This document shows, one piece after another, positions 63,890 to 64,000 of a stretch of DNA of 64,000 bases. The stretch comes from an uncultured Lachnospiraceae bacterium (lineage in GTDB: Bacteria; Bacillota; Clostridia; Lachnospirales; Lachnospiraceae). The position numbers and the translations under genes were made by a program. Numbering within the stretch: the first letter of the stretch is position 1; each line of letters opens with the position of its first letter. The notes below the pieces were generated by a model that was not told the DNA's origin, did no database searches, and saw only the letters and a list, made by a program, of their open reading frames with translations. The stretch lies in the NCBI GenBank assembly GCA_934294885.1, contig CAKRAK010000001.1:1-64000 (forward strand). The letters are read 5' to 3'.

Positions 63890-64000
63890 GTTAAAACCTC
63901 CTAACAATTTATCTTTTTCGATATTCCTATATGAAATCCATAAAATTCACATAAACTATTGATATAATAGCACAATCACATTATTTTTACAATTAATTTT

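Overview
The window reads as a chromosomal segment of a low-to-moderate G+C Gram-positive anaerobe of the class Clostridia, most likely a Lachnospiraceae gut commensal of the Roseburia/Agathobacter/Lachnospira type. This is an inference from AGGAGG-type ribosome binding sites, a HrcA-type CIRCE element before groESL, ATP-dependent PEP carboxykinase, a FabV/Ter-type enoyl reductase, a TrpB2-type enzyme, a DUF6062-like protein and a short PF06541-type membrane protein. I see no rRNA, tRNA, CRISPR array, prophage or insertion sequence. Forty-five protein genes are called, mostly on the minus strand.

Layout. 1-2.8 kb: a plus-strand polar amino-acid ABC transporter operon whose binding protein looks circularly permuted. 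2.8-7 kb: cstA and a sulfatase-fold LtaS-like membrane enzyme. 7.1-26.5 kb: a long, tightly spaced minus-strand unit. It is headed by a LacI-type-sensor/degenerate GGDEF/EAL protein and continues with a GH43 glycosidase, a flippase, a DRE-TIM aldolase-like enzyme, a double GT2, a 1279-residue HAD/methyltransferase-like/kinase-like/cytidylyltransferase fusion, LicD, GT8, a membrane-anchored alpha/beta hydrolase, then xpt and pbuX. Together the middle genes look like a surface-glycan pathway with a CDP-activated decoration. 26.6-32.9 kb: a second operon of two more EAL proteins, a DMT transporter and a GH1 beta-glucosidase. All three EAL proteins keep the phosphodiesterase residues while their GGDEF motifs are degenerate, so the locus is predicted to remove cyclic di-GMP.

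33-45 kb: housekeeping and solitary genes: a lone cobI-like gene, pckA, a flotillin, a diacylglycerol-kinase-like lipid kinase, a CobW-like GTPase, a dihydrouridine synthase, a radical SAM protein and a first carB without carA. 45-54 kb: a TetR regulator, TrpB2, FabV, and a second carB coupled to carA behind an attenuator-like leader, then queH. 54-60 kb: small and accessory genes (a 77-residue unknown, a PF06541 membrane protein, an isochorismatase-like hydrolase, a PAS protein, thiN with a four-cysteine insertion, an atypical peptide deformylase) and groESL under CIRCE. 60-64 kb: a roughly 210-nt nested palindrome with RNA-like architecture just upstream of a DUF6062-like gene, a prepilin-like protein and an unrecognised 698-residue protein.

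The most unusual signals are the permuted binding protein, the nested palindromic element at 60146-60357, the four-activity fusion in the glycan operon, and the linkage of three phosphodiesterase-type EAL proteins to glycan synthesis and glycan degradation genes.
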